From assembly GCA_029240105.1 (NCBI GenBank), contig JARBTR010000002.1, forward strand, positions 332,394 through 396,393: DNA of 64,000 nucleotides, in the 5' to 3' direction. This stretch comes from Caryophanales bacterium (GTDB lineage Bacteria; Bacillota; Bacilli; JARBTR01). This document shows, piece by piece, positions 19,064-29,900 of the stretch. The notes below the pieces were generated by a model that worked only from the letters and a program-made list of their open reading frames with translations, did not search any database and was not told the DNA's origin. The position numbers and the translations under genes were made by a program. The first letter of the stretch is position 1; each line of letters opens with the position of its first letter.

Positions 19064-19634
19064 TTAAATCCTCCCAAAATTTTTAATATAAATGCATTTG
19101 CAATTGCAATTTGAATATATAACATCATTCGACAGAATTCAACACATTTTTCACATTTCATACATATTTCCGTCACCTTTTTTTATGTAACACTTATGAT
19201 TTATTCAAATGGTAAACTCATATGTTATACATGCTGAATTTTTGTAATGTTATTTTATTTCAAATTGTCAAATTACTTATTTTTTTAAAAAAACAAACAT
19301 TTTTCCTTTTAAGACAGTCAATTTTAGTTGAAATTAATAACAAAAAGGTTAAGCTTTAAAGATTAGTTTGTAACACTGTTTTACAGTAAATGTAATATCT
19401 CGTGTTAAATGTGAGATATTATGTCTGTTTTATTTCCTAATTTTTGGAATTACCACGTTTGTGTTATTTTCTCTCTAACAACTCACTCCAATTGTAAGAA
19501 TTTCTTGCTTATTATTTGGAAAAACTTGATTTTTATTCATGGAATGGTTATTGTTTTGATTGTTTAATTAATCTATAGTTTTCAGGAAAAATGAGTGAGC
19601 TAAATGAAACTATAAAAATTTTAGGAGATTTTTT
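19064..19634. promoter_or_regulatory. Divergent control region between lctP and oxidoreductase
   Basis: 571 bp without a gene. A 12-bp perfect palindrome TTGCAATTGCAA (19098-19109) sits 35 bp upstream of lctP, a fitting place for an operator of a GntR-type regulator such as LutR. A 9-bp inverted repeat TAATATCTC/GAGATATTA lies at 19393-19421. Promoters for both genes must be here but none is close enough to consensus to fix. Confidence 0.45.
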
Positions 19635-20666
19635 ATGAACAAAAAGATGAAAGCGATTGGTTTAATTGAATATTTGCCAATTGAAAACGAATTTAGTTTA
19701 ATGGATTTTGAATTAGAAATTCCGAAACCTACTGGAAAAGAGTTACTTGTTGCAATCAAAGCGGTTTCTGTTAATCCTGTTGATACTAAAGTTCGATCAC
19801 CTAAGCCAATAATAGAAAGTCAACCAAAAGTATTAGGATGGGATGCAGCAGGAGTCGTTGTAGGTATTGGTGAAGATGTATCTCTTTTTAATGTCGGTGA
19901 TGAAGTTTTTTACGCAGGAAGCATAACAAAACCAGGTTCAAATAGTGAATTTCATTTAGTCGATGAAAGAATTGTGGCAAAGAAACCTTCAGTTCTTGGA
20001 TTCGCTGAAGCAGCTGCCATTCCATTAACAGCGATAACAGCTTGGGAAGGATTATTTGAACGATTAACAGTTCCTTTTGATAAAGAAAAAAATTCAAAAA
20101 GAAATATTTTGATTATTGGTGGAGCTGGAGGTGTAGGATCAATAGCCATCCAATTAGCGAAATACGTTGGACTTACTGTTATAGCAACTGCTTCTCGCCC
20201 AGAAACTATTGAGTGGGCAAAAAATATGGGAGCAGATTTTATTATCGACCACAACAGCGATAATTTTTTAACTGAGTTGGAACAACTAGATTTAAAAGGT
20301 GTCGATTATATTTTTTGTTTAAACAAAACAGATCAACATTGGATGAATATGGTAAATGTTATCAACCCGTTGGGAAAGATTTGTTCAATTGTAGAAACGA
20401 CAAACCCGATTAACATTTACCTCTTAAAAGATAAAAGTGTAACTTTTTCTTGGGAATTTATGTTTGCGCGCTCAAAGTATGAAACAGAAGACATGATCGT
20501 CCAACATGAAATTTTGGAAAAAATTGCTCTTTTAATTGATCAATCTATCCTAAAATCTACAATGACAAAGCGGTTAACTCCTATTAATGCAACGAATTTA
20601 AGAGAAGCTCATAAGCAGTTAGAATCAGGCAAAATGATTGGTAAGTTGGTTTTGGAAGGCTTTTAA
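19635..20666 (+). CDS. Zinc-type alcohol dehydrogenase / quinone oxidoreductase family protein
   Basis: 343 aa, MDR superfamily. N-terminal GroES-like domain (VSVNPVDTKVRSP; VLGWDAAGVVVGIGEDV) and Rossmann domain with NILIIGGAGGVGSIAIQLAK near residue 157. Cys/His ligands of the catalytic zinc are not seen, so it is more like NADPH:quinone reductases. Substrate unknown. Start ATG behind TTAGGAG. Monocistronic, opposite to its neighbours, with its own terminator. Confidence 0.85.
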   Translation: MNKKMKAIGLIEYLPIENEFSLMDFELEIPKPTGKELLVAIKAVSVNPVDTKVRSPKPIIESQPKVLGWDAAGVVVGIGEDVSLFNVGDEVFYAGSITKPGSNSEFHLVDERIVAKKPSVLGFAEAAAIPLTAITAWEGLFERLTVPFDKEKNSKRNILIIGGAGGVGSIAIQLAKYVGLTVIATASRPETIEWAKNMGADFIIDHNSDNFLTELEQLDLKGVDYIFCLNKTDQHWMNMVNVINPLGKICSIVETTNPINIYLLKDKSVTFSWEFMFARSKYETEDMIVQHEILEKIALLIDQSILKSTMTKRLTPINATNLREAHKQLESGKMIGKLVLEGF

Positions 20667-20732
20667 TATTACTCTTTATTAAAATAATCTATTTTGATTT
20701 TTAATCAAATTTGTTGGAAATTAGAGAAAATG

Positions 20733-20776
20733 AAAAATGGCTCTCTCAAACCTTAGTGTTTCACAGAGCCATTTTT
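20733..20776 (+). terminator. Intrinsic terminator of the oxidoreductase gene
   Basis: Arms AAAAATGGCTCT and AGAGCCATTTTT with a 20-nt loop and a T-run on the plus strand. Confidence 0.85.
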
Positions 20777-20823
20777 TATGGAGATTTTTATATGGAAATA
20801 CTTACTAGGTTTAAATAAAAAAA

Positions 20824-20850
20824 AACGTCTAGGTAATGAACCTAAACGTT
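20824..20850 (-). terminator. Intrinsic terminator of lutABC
   Basis: Arms AACGTCTAGGT and ACCTAAACGTT followed by at least nine T on the minus strand, 12 bp after the lutC stop. Confidence 0.9.
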
Positions 20851-20862
20851 AAAACAATTACT

Positions 20863-21558
20863 TTAGCGATCTTCTACTATGATGTAACTAGACCGAAGCG
20901 GACCATGAACACCAACAACTTTATTTAATTCAATATCAGCTGAATTACTAGGGCCACAGATAAAGTTAATACATGAAGTAATATTTTCCCCAGCTACAAC
21001 TTGTTTATGAATCTTTGTCGTAGCTTGAGTCATTCTTGGCACAATCGTACTTTTTGGAATCACACAGATATAGTTTTCTGGTAAGAAGCTAAATGAGATA
21101 CCATGGTTCATATTATAGTACTGAACAATTGTTGCTGTTTCAGCCATTGTGATATCGCTAAATGCAACAGCATATTTTGCTTTTTCAGCAACATTGATAT
21201 TTTGTTTACCCTTTTTATAATCCCAGACATGTGCATCTTTTAGAACTTCAGATAGTCCAAATTTATCATATCGGTCATCTTTCCATATCACAGATGTACC
21301 TTCACCATATTCCATTAACTTTTCACTAACAATTTTTGGTAATTCTTTTGAATTTGTAACGGTTACTTTTGTAAAATTTCGACCAGCCTGTTTACAAAGT
21401 TCCTCCACTAATTCATCTTGTGTATGATTTTTATAAACATCTAACTGAGGTGATGTTGAATACGTAGGACGTTTAACAGTAGTTGGCATTTTACGACCTA
21501 AACTCTTAGAAATTGTAGCTAAGAATTGTTCCCTGTTAATAATTTTGTTTTCTGCCAT
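20863..21558 (-). CDS. lutC: Lactate utilization protein C
   Basis: 231 aa LUD-domain protein. C-terminal VVAGENITSCINFICGPSNS ADIE and VGVHGPLRSSYIIVED are typical of LutC. Part of the LutABC complex that oxidises L-lactate to pyruvate. Its start overlaps the lutB stop (TAATG), so the two are translationally coupled. Confidence 0.94.
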   Translation of the reverse strand: MAENKIINREQFLATISKSLGRKMPTTVKRPTYSTSPQLDVYKNHTQDELVEELCKQAGRNFTKVTVTNSKELPKIVSEKLMEYGEGTSVIWKDDRYDKFGLSEVLKDAHVWDYKKGKQNINVAEKAKYAVAFSDITMAETATIVQYYNMNHGISFSFLPENYICVIPKSTIVPRMTQATTKIHKQVVAGENITSCINFICGPSNSADIELNKVVGVHGPLRSSYIIVEDR

Positions 21559-22991
21559 TATTTTTTCCCCTCTTTTTGACGTTTTTTATACCAATCCCGG
21601 AAACGAACTTTTTCCATTCCAGTTAAATTACGTGTATTCGTCCACTTTTTCAAGAAGCTTACACCTCTAGTTATCTCACCTTCTGTCATAAATGGAATCG
21701 TCGCTATTGGAGCTAGTTTTGTACTTGATTTATAAAGACGAGGTTTCGTTGTCCAAGCTGTAAAACCTTTCATAATCAATCTCTCTGCTTTTGGTGAAAG
21801 TCTCTCTTCTTCAACAATAATCTGACGATGTATAAGTAGTAAGTTATGCAAAGGAATTCTTACAGGGCAAACTTCTGTACAAGCTCCACATAAAGACGTA
21901 GCATATGGTAATTCTTTAAAATCATCATAGCCGCCTAGTATTGGAGAAATAACCGAACCAATTGGACCAGAATAGATAGAACCATACGTATGACCACCTA
22001 TATGGCGATACACTGGACAAATATTTAAACATGCGGCACAACGAATGCATCGAAGTGAAGTTTTAAATGGGGATGCTAAAATTTTCGAACGTCCATTATC
22101 AACAATGACAATATGAAAGTCTTTCGCTCCGTCTACAGCTTCGTTTTCAGTTACACCATTTAAAAATGTCACATAACTTGTCATTTTTGCTCCAACAGAA
22201 CTTCTTGTTAAAAGGCTTACTAGAATGTCTACTTCTTCAAATGTAGGTGCAATACGTTCCATACCCATAACAACTACTTGAATTTTAGGGATAGACATAC
22301 ATAAATCTGCATTTCCTTCATTCGTTACAAGTGTAACCGAACCAGATTCTGCGATCCCGAAATTACATCCCGAAACCCCCATATCAGCTGTTAAATATTC
22401 ATTCCGAAGGATTTCACGCGAGAATTGAGCTAATTCTTCTGGTTTATCTGAACCTTTGTACCCTTTTTTTTGGAAAATTTCTCGAATCTGTTCCCTATTT
22501 TTATGTAATGATGGAACAACCATGTGTGAAGGTGGATCCCAATCGTCTAACTGCAAAATGTATTCAGCTAAATCAGTTTCCATCACATTAACACCGATAT
22601 CTTCAAAAGCATGATTTAGACTAATTTCTTCGGTTACCATTGATTTTGCTTTAACTACTTTTTTTACGTTATTTGCTTTAGCAACTTCCGTTATATATTT
22701 TGAAGCCTCTTCAGCAGTTGCAGCGAAAAATACCTTTCCACCATTTTTTACAACATTTTCAGAAAATTGATTTAAATAATAATCCAGGTTTTCAAGTGTA
22801 TGTTGACGCATATCACCAGCTAAAGTACGCCACTCTTCGAAATTACCTAATTCCTCATATACATTTGTTCGATTCTTATTAATTAGATTTTGTGCCTTTA
22901 CCATAGCTGCTCGCATGAAGTCATTTGATAAGTTGTCTTCAAGTCGATCCATGAATTTCTTTTTAGCAAATTTTATTCCCAATATATTCAC
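21558..22991 (-). CDS. lutB: Lactate utilization iron-sulfur protein B
   Basis: 477 aa. N-terminal LUD domain (about 70-300; [20 protein letters not shown]) and two 4Fe-4S motifs, [19 protein letters not shown] near residue 310 and [13 protein letters not shown] near 360. Electron-transfer subunit of the lactate-oxidising LutABC system. Preceded by lutA with 43 bp spacing and a GGAGTG-type site. Confidence 0.95.
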   Translation of the reverse strand: MNILGIKFAKKKFMDRLEDNLSNDFMRAAMVKAQNLINKNRTNVYEELGNFEEWRTLAGDMRQHTLENLDYYLNQFSENVVKNGGKVFFAATAEEASKYITEVAKANNVKKVVKAKSMVTEEISLNHAFEDIGVNVMETDLAEYILQLDDWDPPSHMVVPSLHKNREQIREIFQKKGYKGSDKPEELAQFSREILRNEYLTADMGVSGCNFGIAESGSVTLVTNEGNADLCMSIPKIQVVVMGMERIAPTFEEVDILVSLLTRSSVGAKMTSYVTFLNGVTENEAVDGAKDFHIVIVDNGRSKILASPFKTSLRCIRCAACLNICPVYRHIGGHTYGSIYSGPIGSVISPILGGYDDFKELPYATSLCGACTEVCPVRIPLHNLLLIHRQIIVEEERLSPKAERLIMKGFTAWTTKPRLYKSSTKLAPIATIPFMTEGEITRGVSFLKKWTNTRNLTGMEKVRFRDWYKKRQKEGKK

Positions 22992-23034
22992 TCCTTGCTT
23001 TGTATGTAGGTCTTTCTATTAAATAGAATTTGAA

Positions 23035-23751
23035 CTATCTCATATTTAAAACTTCTGCAATATGTAATACTTGAATCTTAGAACCAATTTTGCTTAACCT
23101 TCCGCCAATATTCATTAAACAAGCATAGTCTGCTCCAATTAAGTAATCTGGGTTTATCGATTCGATATGTTTCACTTTCTCATCAACCATTTCAGAAGAA
23201 ATTTCACCCATTTTTACTGAGAAGGTGCCACCAAATCCACAACAATATTCAGCATTAGGTATTCTTTCGAGTTCTAACCCTTCAACATTTTCTAAAAGTT
23301 TGAACGGGGGTTCGATAACATTTAATAATCTAGTCATGTGGCAAGAAGTGTGATAACAACCTTTTCCTTTCAATTTAGCTCCCACGTTTTCAACTTTCAG
23401 TACTTCTACAATAAATTGTGTAAGTTCATACGATTTTTCAGCAAGTTTTTCTGCTCTTTTTTTCCATTCTGGCTCTTCTTCTAAAATATGGGGATATTCG
23501 CGAAACATTGTAATACATGAACCTGATGGTGAAACAACAATTTCTGCGTCCTCAAAAACCTCTATCATATGCTTGATAGATTTCTTTGCCTCCTCCACAT
23601 AACCACTGTTAAAAGTTGGTTGACCACAACAAGTTTGACCTTCTGGATAAATAATTTCACACCCAAGTCTTTCTAGAACCTCAACTGTTGCAATGCCAAC
23701 TTTTGAAGCTAAAAAGTCGACAAGACATGTCGTAAATAGAGTTACTTTCAT
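23035..23751 (-). CDS. lutA: Lactate utilization protein A
   Basis: 238 aa, two CCG (heterodisulfide-reductase-like) domains: [11 protein letters not shown] near residue 36 and [15 protein letters not shown] near 170. Begins [19 protein letters not shown] as in B. subtilis LutA. Start at ATG 23751 behind AAGGGG; the frame is open a further 72 codons but that part has no homology. First gene of lutABC. Confidence 0.95.
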   Translation of the reverse strand: MKVTLFTTCLVDFLASKVGIATVEVLERLGCEIIYPEGQTCCGQPTFNSGYVEEAKKSIKHMIEVFEDAEIVVSPSGSCITMFREYPHILEEEPEWKKRAEKLAEKSYELTQFIVEVLKVENVGAKLKGKGCYHTSCHMTRLLNVIEPPFKLLENVEGLELERIPNAEYCCGFGGTFSVKMGEISSEMVDEKVKHIESINPDYLIGADYACLMNIGGRLSKIGSKIQVLHIAEVLNMR

Positions 23752-24080
23752 CTTACTGCCCCTTTTAATAAATTTTGATAAAACTAGATAAAGTACGCTA
23801 AAAAATAGCAAATCAAAGAATTTTGCAACCCTATTTTGTCCTTTCGAAAAAAAAACATGCAATCTTTCATATCTCTCGGAATTATCACTTGGTAAATGTT
23901 TCAAAAAAATCAAGGAGAATCGACATAAATCGATATTATTCTGACAAAATTTCATAAATTTTACCATTTTATGGCTAAATTGTGAAAAAATCGTGTAACA
24001 TTTGTTAATACATTATGGAGATTTGTCGAATTTTGTAGTAATATAGTTTTGTACCATTTTCATAAAAGGAGAGAAAAAAA
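23752..24080. promoter_or_regulatory. Divergent promoter region lutA / glcD
   Basis: 329 bp, strongly AT-rich, between two divergent lactate/glycolate operons. The glcD site AAAGGAGAG is at 24065-24073. A TATAGT at 24042-24047 could be a -10 but lacks a good -35 at 17 bp. A TCGACATAAATCGA-like partial palindrome lies at 23921-23934. The operator for LutR/CcpA-type control is expected here but not identified. Confidence 0.4.
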
Positions 24081-25484
24081 TTGTTATCAAAAGACATCCA
24101 AGAGAAATTTATCGCCATCGTTGGCAAAGACAACTTTGAGTGTTCAAACATGGAGAGAGCTGCTTATTCGTTCGACTCTTCACCACTACAACCAGTTTTA
24201 CCAGCAGCTGTAGTTGCACCACGCAATACTGCTGAGGTATCTGAGATTGTAAAACTTTGTAACAAGCATTTGATTCCAATTGTTTCAAGAGGTTCAGGAA
24301 CAAACTTAGCTGGTGGGACAAGACCAACTGAAGATGCAATCGTTTTGATTTTTAGAAATATGAATTCTGTAGTTGAATTAGATGAAGAGAATTTAACTAT
24401 CACAGTTCAACCTGGTGTAATAACTTCAGATATTCATACAATTGTAGAAGCAAAAGGTTTATTCTATCCGCCAGATCCAAGTTCTATGAAAATGTCAATG
24501 ATTGGTGGAAACATCGTTGAAAACGCTGGTGGTTTAAGAGGCTTAAAGTACGGCGTAACAGGCGACTATGTTATGGGATTAGAAGTTGTTTTACCAAACG
24601 GAGAAATTATTAAAACGGGTGGTAAATTAGCTAAAGATGTAGCTGGTTACAATTTAACTCAATTAATGGTTGGATCAGAAGGAACACTTGGTGTTGTAAC
24701 TGAAGCAATTTTAAAGTTAATTCCAAAGCCAGAAACAAAGAAAACAATGATCGCTTTATTCCCAGATTTAAATTCAGCTGCACAAACAGTTTCTGATATT
24801 ATCGCAAATAAAATCATTCCAGTTACTTTGGAATTCCTTGATAAAGCAACATTAAAAGTCGTTGAAGATTATGCAAAAGTTGGATTACCAACTGATTGTG
24901 AAGCCCTACTTTTAATCGAACAAGATGGTCCTGCTTCAATCGTTGAACGAGACATCAATAAAATTGCAGAAATTTGTAAAGCTGCAAATGCAATGGATAT
25001 TAAGATCGCTGCAAATGACCAAGAAGCAGATAAATTGGCAACTGCTAGACGTTCTGCTCTATCTGCTTTAGCAAGACTTGCGCCTACTACTCTATTAGAA
25101 GATGCAACAGTACCTCGTTCTGAAATCGCAAACATGGTTCGTGCTATTAATGAAGTTGCTGCTAAATACAATGTACAAATTTGTACGTTTGGTCATGCAG
25201 GAGATGGAAATCTTCACCCAACTTGCCCAACTGATATTCGTAACAAAGAAGAATATCACCGTGCTGAATCAGCATTTGCTGAGTTATTCGAAGTTGCAGT
25301 TAAATTAGGTGGCACAATTACTGGTGAGCATGGTGTTGGAATTATGAAACAATCATTCTTACATTTAAAAGTAGGTCATGCAGGAATTGAAGCTATGAAA
25401 GCTATTAAATTAGCACTAGATCCAAATAACATTATGAATCCTGGGAAAATTTTTGATGTGACTAAAACGGAGGTTTCGGTTTAA
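24081..25484 (+). CDS. glcD: FAD-linked glycolate/D-lactate dehydrogenase subunit GlcD
   Basis: 467 aa. FAD-binding type 4 domain (VSRGSGTNLAGGTRPTEDAI near residue 74; GGLRGLKYGVTGDYVMGLEV near 150) and C-terminal FAD-oxidase domain (CTFGHAGDGNLHPT near 372; GGTITGEHGVGIMK near 413). Oxidises glycolate to glyoxylate or D-lactate to pyruvate together with GlcF. The start codon is TTG with AAAGGAGAG upstream. Stop overlaps the start of glcF (TAATG). Complements lutABC, which handles the L-isomer. Confidence 0.93.
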   Translation: MLSKDIQEKFIAIVGKDNFECSNMERAAYSFDSSPLQPVLPAAVVAPRNTAEVSEIVKLCNKHLIPIVSRGSGTNLAGGTRPTEDAIVLIFRNMNSVVELDEENLTITVQPGVITSDIHTIVEAKGLFYPPDPSSMKMSMIGGNIVENAGGLRGLKYGVTGDYVMGLEVVLPNGEIIKTGGKLAKDVAGYNLTQLMVGSEGTLGVVTEAILKLIPKPETKKTMIALFPDLNSAAQTVSDIIANKIIPVTLEFLDKATLKVVEDYAKVGLPTDCEALLLIEQDGPASIVERDINKIAEICKAANAMDIKIAANDQEADKLATARRSALSALARLAPTTLLEDATVPRSEIANMVRAINEVAAKYNVQICTFGHAGDGNLHPTCPTDIRNKEEYHRAESAFAELFEVAVKLGGTITGEHGVGIMKQSFLHLKVGHAGIEAMKAIKLALDPNNIMNPGKIFDVTKTEVSV

Positions 25485-26857
25485 TGAACCAAAATGAAGT
25501 TACCCTTATAAGAGAAAGATTTCGAGAAAAAATGAATTCGGATCAGTTGCAAAACTGTATGCGATGTGGATATTGTTTACCTCACTGCCCTACTTTCATT
25601 ATTTCTGGTGGTAAAGAAACTTCTTCACCACGAGGAAGAATTGCATTGATGCGTGCAGTAGCTAATGGCGAATTAGAGCCGGATGCAGAATTTGAAAAGA
25701 TTATCAATGAATGTTTAGGTTGTTTGGCTTGTGAGAGCGTTTGCCCTTCTGGCGTTAAGTATATGGAATTACTTGAAGATGCACGAGATATCATCTGTCA
25801 AACAAGACAATACTCAGCTCCAGTTAAACTTGCTCGTAAAGTTATTTTTAAAGGCCTATTCAAGAAGCAAAAAAATATGGATTTATTTATTGGCGCTTTA
25901 AATATTTACCAAAAATCAGGTTTGCGTTTCATTGCTAGAAATACTGGAATTATGAAACTATTCCCTAGCAGTCTTGTAGCAACTGAAAAAGTATTACCTG
26001 AAGTAGGTTCATATAAAGCTATTAAAAATCGTCCTGTACGTTTACCTGCAGAAGGAGAAAAACTAGCAAAAGTTGGTTTCTTTAAAGGTTGCTTAATGGA
26101 CACAATGTTCATTACAGAAAACAACAAAACGTTAAAACTTCTTCAAAAAGCTGGTTGTGAAATCGAAATTCCTGGTGGACAAGCTTGCTGTGCAGCGATT
26201 CATGGTCATAGCGGTGAAAAAGATGATGCTAAAGATATGGCAAAATTGAATATTGTTGCATTTGAAAACATGGATGTTGATTACATCATCACGAACGCTG
26301 GTGGTTGTGGCGCTTATTTAATGGAGTATGATATTTTGTTCCAACATGACCCACAATGGCATGATCGTGCGAAGAAATTCGTTTCAAAAATTAAGGATAT
26401 TTCAAAAATTCTTGTTGAATTAAAATTCCATGAGAGATTTAAATTGAAATTACCAAATCAAGTTATGACGTATCAAGATTCTTGTCACTTAAGAAACGTT
26501 ATGAAAACATTTAATGAGCCACGTGAGCTTCTTAAATCAATCGAAGGCGTTACTTACGTTGAACAAAAGAATGCACACACTTGCTGTGGATCAGCTGGAA
26601 CGTACAGTATCCTACATGCTGATGTGTCCATGCAAATCCTTGATGCTAAGATGAAAAATGTTTTAGATACAAAAGCAACTACGATTGTTACTGCAAACCC
26701 TGGTTGTTTACTTCAAATGAGAGTTGGTATCGAACGTGAAGGCCTTGCTAAGGAAATGAATAAAAATGGGATTAAGCATATGCTTAGTCCCATTTTTTTG
26801 ATATCCTCCCCTCACCTTCTTGTGAGAGTTTGTAATCTGACCATTCTTTTTGTGTGA
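25484..26857 (+). CDS. glcF: Iron-sulfur subunit GlcF, reading frame continues through terminator
   Basis: 457 aa by the open frame. Two 4Fe-4S motifs (CMRCGYCLPHCPT near residue 26; CLGCLACESVCPSG near 76) and two CCG domains (GGQACCAAIHGHSGE near 225; HTCCGSAGTYSIL near 365), as in GlcF. It passes electrons from GlcD towards the membrane. The homologous part ends around residue 428; the hydrophobic V-H-x-V-D-L-L type C-terminus of the family is missing. From codon 429 the frame encodes the terminator hairpin itself and only stops at 26855-26857, past the expected transcript end. See findings. Confidence 0.88.
   Translation: MNQNEVTLIRERFREKMNSDQLQNCMRCGYCLPHCPTFIISGGKETSSPRGRIALMRAVANGELEPDAEFEKIINECLGCLACESVCPSGVKYMELLEDARDIICQTRQYSAPVKLARKVIFKGLFKKQKNMDLFIGALNIYQKSGLRFIARNTGIMKLFPSSLVATEKVLPEVGSYKAIKNRPVRLPAEGEKLAKVGFFKGCLMDTMFITENNKTLKLLQKAGCEIEIPGGQACCAAIHGHSGEKDDAKDMAKLNIVAFENMDVDYIITNAGGCGAYLMEYDILFQHDPQWHDRAKKFVSKIKDISKILVELKFHERFKLKLPNQVMTYQDSCHLRNVMKTFNEPRELLKSIEGVTYVEQKNAHTCCGSAGTYSILHADVSMQILDAKMKNVLDTKATTIVTANPGCLLQMRVGIEREGLAKEMNKNGIKHMLSPIFLISSPHLLVRVCNLTILFV
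26764..26799 (+). terminator. Intrinsic terminator lying inside the glcF reading frame
   Basis: Arms of about 14 bp (ATGGGATTAAGCA with TGCTTAGTCCCAT) and a run of seven T at 26793-26799. No in-frame glcF stop precedes it. Confidence 0.9.
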
Positions 26858-26863
26858 AATTAA

Positions 26864-26906
26864 AAAGTTGAATAATAGCTCTTTAATAGCCTACTATTCA
26901 ACCTTT
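26864..26906 (-). terminator. Terminator of polC (possibly bidirectional)
   Basis: Arms AAGTTGAATA and TATTCAACCTT with T-rich flanks on both sides, between the convergent glcF and polC. Confidence 0.75.
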
Positions 26907-26921
26907 TAAATTGACTTAATA

Positions 26922-29900
26922 CTAAAAAAACGACAATTGATTCTCATCTGGTAAATCTTCCAAAAAGCCTTGGTTGGTCATGAATTCAATGATTGTCTTA
27001 GAAACCTTACCTCGCTTTTGCAAATCTTCTTTTGAAAGGAATTCCCCATCTTCTCGGGCCTTTACAATTTGTAAGGCAACGTTCTCTCCTAAGCCATCTA
27101 TAGAAATAAATGGTGGAATTAAGGTGTCACCGTCAATAATGAACTCAGTGGCTTGTGATCGATATAAATCAATCTTTTTGAAACTGAATCCACGATGTGC
27201 CATTTCATTTGCGATTTCCAAAACTGTCATCAATGATTTTTCTTTAGGCGTGGAATCTAACCCTTTTAACATGATTTCTTCAAGACGAGCTTTAATGGAC
27301 AGTTTCCCTTTGATCATAGTGTCAATTTCAAAATCACTTGCACGACATGTAAAGTAAGCTGCATAAAACATAATAGGTTTATGAACTTTGAAATAGGCAA
27401 TTCGTAGAGCCATCATAACGTAAGCTGCAGCATGTGCTTTAGGGAACATGTATTTGATTTTTTTACAGGAATCAATGTACCAATTTGGCACTTTCTTTGC
27501 ACGCATTTCCTCCTCCATATCAGGAGAAAGACCTTTCCCCTTACGAACAGATTCCATGATTTTAAACGCAAAAGATGGTTCCAATCCCTGATAGATTAGG
27601 AAAACCATGATGTCGTCACGACAACCAATTACTTTATCTAGCGTACAGGTCTTATTATTAATTAATTCTTGTGCGTTGCCTAACCAAACATCCGTACCAT
27701 GTGATAGTCCAGAAATTTGAACCAACTCAGAGAACTTGGATGGCTTTGTCTGTTCCAACATTTGACGAACGAATTGAGTCCCAAATTCAGGAACTCCAAA
27801 TGTTCCAGTTTTACAGTGAATATCTTCAGCGTTAACACCAAGAATTTCAGGAGAACCGAAAATTTTCATAACATCCGGATCATCTACCGGTATTGTTTTA
27901 GGATCAATACCACTTAAGTCCTGCAGCATACGAATAACAGTTGGATCATCGTGTCCAAGTATATCGAGTTTTAAAACGTTGTCATGTATGGAATGGAAAT
28001 CAAAATGGGTTGTTTTCCATTCCGAACCGACATTGTCTGCTGGGTATTGAATAGGTGTAAAGTCAAAAACATCCATATAATCTGGAATAACAATAATACC
28101 GCCGGGATGTTGCCCTGTTGTTCTTTTTGCACCAGTTGTTCCTGTAGCAAGACGTTCTACTTCTGCAGAGCGCTTTTGAATATTATTTTCCTGCAAATAC
28201 CCTTTTACATATCCATAGGCAGTCTTATCTGCTACTGTTGCAATGGTTCCTGCACGGTATACATATTCCTCACCAAAAAGAACCTTGGTATAGGCATGAG
28301 CTCTTGGTTGATATACACCAGAAAAGTTTAAGTCTATATCGGGAACCTTGTCCCCTTTAAACCCTAGGAAGGTTTCGAAAGGTATATCTTGACCATCCTT
28401 TTTAAAGTTCGCCCCACATTTAGGACAATTCTTATCCTTCAAATCGAATCCAGATGCTACTGAACCATCCATAAAAAACTCTGAATATTTACACGTTGGG
28501 CAAACATAATGTGGCGGCAAAGGATTCACTTCTGTAATTTCCGTTAAGGTCGCTACTAGTGAAGAACCAACGGAACCACGAGAACCAACTAGATATCCAT
28601 CATCTAATGACTTCTTTACTAATTTTTGAGAAATCAAGTAGATTACGGCAAATCCATTACCAATAATACTTTTTAATTCCTTCTCTACTCGAGCTTCCAC
28701 TACTTCAGGTAGTGTTTCACCGTAAATTTCATGTGCCTTATCATAGGATAACTTACGAATTTCATCCTCAGCGCCCTCGATTTTTGGTGTATAAAGTTCA
28801 TCTTTAATCGGTTTAACAACGTCGATCATATCAGCAACTTTATTTGTATTTGTTACGACAACTTCAAGCGCTTTTTCTTCACCTAAAAACTTAAAGTTTT
28901 CAAGCATTTCATCTGTTGTTCTAAAATGAACATCTGGTAGTTTATGACGATTCATTTCATTCGCTCCACCTTGAGAACGAATCAAAATTTCACGATAAAT
29001 TTTATCAGTAGGGTCGATGTAATGGGTATTACCTGTTGCTACAACTGGCTTCCCTGTCTCCTCACCTAGTTGACAAATTCCTTTAACAATATTTTCAAGG
29101 GTATGCTTACTTCTAACATGTTCCATTTCAAGTAATGGTGCATAAACATCAAGTGGCTGAACTTCAAAATAGTCATAAAAATCAGCAATTGGATATACAT
29201 CATTTATGGATTTAGACATGAAAGCTCTAAAAACTTCCCCTTCATCACAGCTTGACCCGATAAGTAGACCTTCTCGATATTTTGTAATTAAAGATTTCGG
29301 TACACGAGGAACACGGTGAAGGTATTTAATATTTGAATAAGATACTATTTTAAATAGGTTTTTTAACCCCACTGAGTTTTGAACTAGAATCGTGCAATGA
29401 CTTGGACGGGCCTTTTTATAGGAATCTCCCGAACCAATATTTTGGTTAAGTTGATCTAAATTGGTTAGGCTCTTCTTTTCTCTTAGATCTTTTAACATGA
29501 CCATCAAGACATTTCCAGTCGCTTCCGCATCGTATATTGCGCGATGGTGTTGTGTTAATTCAACACCAAGTTTTTTGGATAATCCCCCTAGGCCATAACT
29601 TTTGAACTCTGGATACAGGAATCTTGCAAGTTCAAGTGTATCAATAACTGGATTTGAAACCTTAGGCAAGCCCATTTTTGCAAAGCCAGCATCCAAAAAT
29701 CCAATATCAAAACTTGCATTATGCGCAACAAGAATCGCATCCCCAACCCACTCTTTGAACCTTTTTAAAACATCTTCTACCTCTGGTGCATTTTCGACCA
29801 TATCATCTGTAATACTTGTCAATTCAATAATTTTTGGTGAAAGAGGATGATGCGGATTCGCAAATTCAGAGAAACGATCTAGTATTTCACCTTCTTTTAC

